15,517 bases of DNA from Clostridia bacterium. Its GTDB lineage: Bacteria > Bacillota > Clostridia > Christensenellales > Borkfalkiaceae. Made by a program: the position numbers and the translations under genes. Below, piece after piece: positions 14,297 through 15,517 of this stretch. Location: the NCBI GenBank assembly GCA_900769565.1, contig CAAGHC010000036.1:1-15517 (forward strand), given 5' to 3'. Every line of letters begins with the position of its first letter. Positions within the stretch are counted from its first letter, which is position 1. Under the pieces are notes generated by a model. That model was not told where the DNA came from. It made no database searches and saw nothing but the letters and a program-made list of their open reading frames with translations.

Positions 14297-15517
14297 ATGA
14301 AAAAAGTATTTAAAAAAGCATTGAGTGTTGCGCTCGCATGCGCCTTTGTGTTTGGAACGTTTTCGGGTTGTGGAAATAAGCAACTTACTGTTGACGATTT
14401 AGTGATTCCAACTTATGAAGATAATAAATCCATAAGAATCGGCTCGTCTTTACCACCTAACTACACAAATAGAAAGATGCTCGAAGACTATATTGAGGCT
14501 GGCTTTACCGAACTTGAAATGACCGACGATTCTGGTAAAATGGACCAAGATAACCCTGATTTTTTATATGGTCTTGAACTTTGTGAAGAGTTGGGGCTTA
14601 ATGCTGCGTTACTAATGCATAGAACTGTAGTTGCGTACGAACAAACAGACGAACCTACTTGGTGGGAAGATAGATTTGGCAACATGGACTTCCGTGATTA
14701 TCCTGCTCTTAAGGGTTTTTGGATAACTGACGAACCTAGATGGCCACAATATGATGATATGGAAGATAGACACCTTACGTGGTTTAACGAAAACTACGGT
14801 GGCGAATATTTTGAGTGGAGAGTATGTCTTTTCGGTAGAAACCAACCTGCAACCATTTGGGAAAATACCGATATAGATTACGATGCTTATGCTGAACGTT
14901 ATCTTAAGATTTTAGATAAAGTTGATGCGCCTAACAAAGAACTTTGTATTGACTTTTATACTCTTCGTGACGATGGAAAACAAAAATATATGTTGCCAGA
15001 AGATATTATGACTAACGCTGACGCTGCAATGCGTGCAGAAGCACGTGGGATAAACCTTGCGCTCTGTATTCAATCGTTTGGTGGCTCTGACTGGGGTGGA
15101 ACGTACAGATATCCTTCCACTTTCTCTGAAATGAGTTGGTCGGTATACAATGCGTTATCTTACGGTGCTGATGCACTTGCTTATTTTGGATACTGTGACT
15201 GGCCGTCCTTTAACTTTAAATGTATGGTAACCGAAGGCGAACCTAACGAACTTTGGTATCACGTTAAAAAGGTTAATAACGATATTAAAAAGTTTGACCA
15301 CGTGTTCTTAAACTTTAAGTGGGAAGCCATTTTAACTAACGTTGGTACGGGTAGCAGAAACTCTTCTAACGAAGCGTTTGAAATGGCTAAAGTAAAGGAC
15401 ATGGTTTCAAATAAACTTAACGGCATTTCAGCAGTTAACAGTAAGTACGACGTGTTTATTACCGAACTTTCCGACGGCACTAACGACGGTTACTGGATAA
15501 TGAATTACGACGACCCC
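14297..15517 (+). CDS. Lipoprotein paralogue, copy 2 (3' truncated by the window)
   Basis: This frame is open from the ATG at 14297 (AAGGAG at 14286-14291) to the right edge, 407 codons with no stop. MKKVFKKALSVALACAFVFG followed by TFSGC is a clear lipoprotein signal peptide with lipid Cys C25. The mature part is collinear with copy 1 from the first residues (GCGNKQLTVDDLVIPTY against GCGKKQLTIDDLAVPTY). It keeps KGFWITDEP (D145, E146), WFNENYGGEYFEW, SYGADALAYFGYCDWP (D301) and a GTGSRNSSNEAFEMAK stretch. Only the C-terminal beta tail is missing. It starts 21 bases after copy 1 in the same operon, so both are surface proteins made with the rhamnosidase. Differences around the first strands (TDDSGKMDQ against TEDFFPAGS) suggest diverged binding. 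Further copies may follow downstream. Confidence 0.85.
   Translation, partial: MKKVFKKALSVALACAFVFGTFSGCGNKQLTVDDLVIPTYEDNKSIRIGSSLPPNYTNRKMLEDYIEAGFTELEMTDDSGKMDQDNPDFLYGLELCEELGLNAALLMHRTVVAYEQTDEPTWWEDRFGNMDFRDYPALKGFWITDEPRWPQYDDMEDRHLTWFNENYGGEYFEWRVCLFGRNQPATIWENTDIDYDAYAERYLKILDKVDAPNKELCIDFYTLRDDGKQKYMLPEDIMTNADAAMRAEARGINLALCIQSFGGSDWGGTYRYPSTFSEMSWSVYNALSYGADALAYFGYCDWPSFNFKCMVTEGEPNELWYHVKKVNNDIKKFDHVFLNFKWEAILTNVGTGSRNSSNEAFEMAKVKDMVSNKLNGISAVNSKYDVFITELSDGTNDGYWIMNYDDP

Noticed and set aside
14036..14383. Minus-strand open frame across the junction of the two lipoprotein genes
   Set aside because: It is antisense to both lipoproteins, with Lys/Phe-rich low-complexity composition and no recognisable domain.
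1..15517. Search for CRISPR arrays, tRNA or rRNA genes, insertion sequences, att sites and riboswitches
   Set aside because: No regularly spaced repeats, cloverleaf-type sequences, transposase motifs or long structured leaders were seen by eye; intergenic gaps are all under 150 bases.

Overview
The window looks like a chromosomal stretch of a low-GC (about 40% by eye) Firmicutes/Clostridia-type bacterium, probably an uncultured gut or rumen lineage. The reasons are AAGGAG-type ribosome binding sites before nearly every gene, consensus sigma-A promoters, compact hairpin terminators, a YdiF-type ABC-F protein, and a high density of carbohydrate-active and AraC-family genes. No species can be named from the sequence. 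No RNA genes, insertion sequences, phage genes or CRISPR arrays were seen, and no stretch over 300 bases lacks a gene.

Layout. (1) 1-601: the 3' end of a glycoside-hydrolase-like gene and its terminator. (2) 625-2467: a promoter, an AAC(3)-family acetyltransferase, an NAD-dependent epimerase and a terminator. (3) 2479-4499: a single YdiF-like ABC-F gene with its own promoter. (4) 4545-7395: a minus-strand AraC regulator, divergent from a two-gene unit of a xylose-isomerase-like TIM barrel and a Gfo/Idh/MocA oxidoreductase. (5) 7432-9192: a promoter overlapped by a perfect inverted repeat, two tandem NodB-type deacetylase paralogues and a bidirectional terminator. (6) 9218-15517: a second, minus-strand AraC regulator with a metal-type cupin, divergent from an operon of a cytoplasmic GH78 alpha-L-rhamnosidase and two paralogous surface lipoproteins; the second lipoprotein runs off the window.

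From about 4.5 kb onward the region reads as a glycan or plant-glycoside utilisation locus (inference). Surface lipoproteins with a possible TIM-barrel hydrolase fold would act outside. A transporter, not present here, would import fragments. The deacetylases, rhamnosidase, oxidoreductase and isomerase-like enzyme all lack signal peptides, so they would act in the cytoplasm. Each AraC regulator is transcribed away from a catabolic unit, as expected for local substrate-responsive control. The oxidoreductase plus TIM-barrel pair resembles modules that cleave glycosides by oxidation and elimination, and is the best candidate for something not yet described.

Across several genes Asp, Asn or Tyr followed by Val is written almost exclusively as NAC-GTN, an unusually rigid codon-pair preference.
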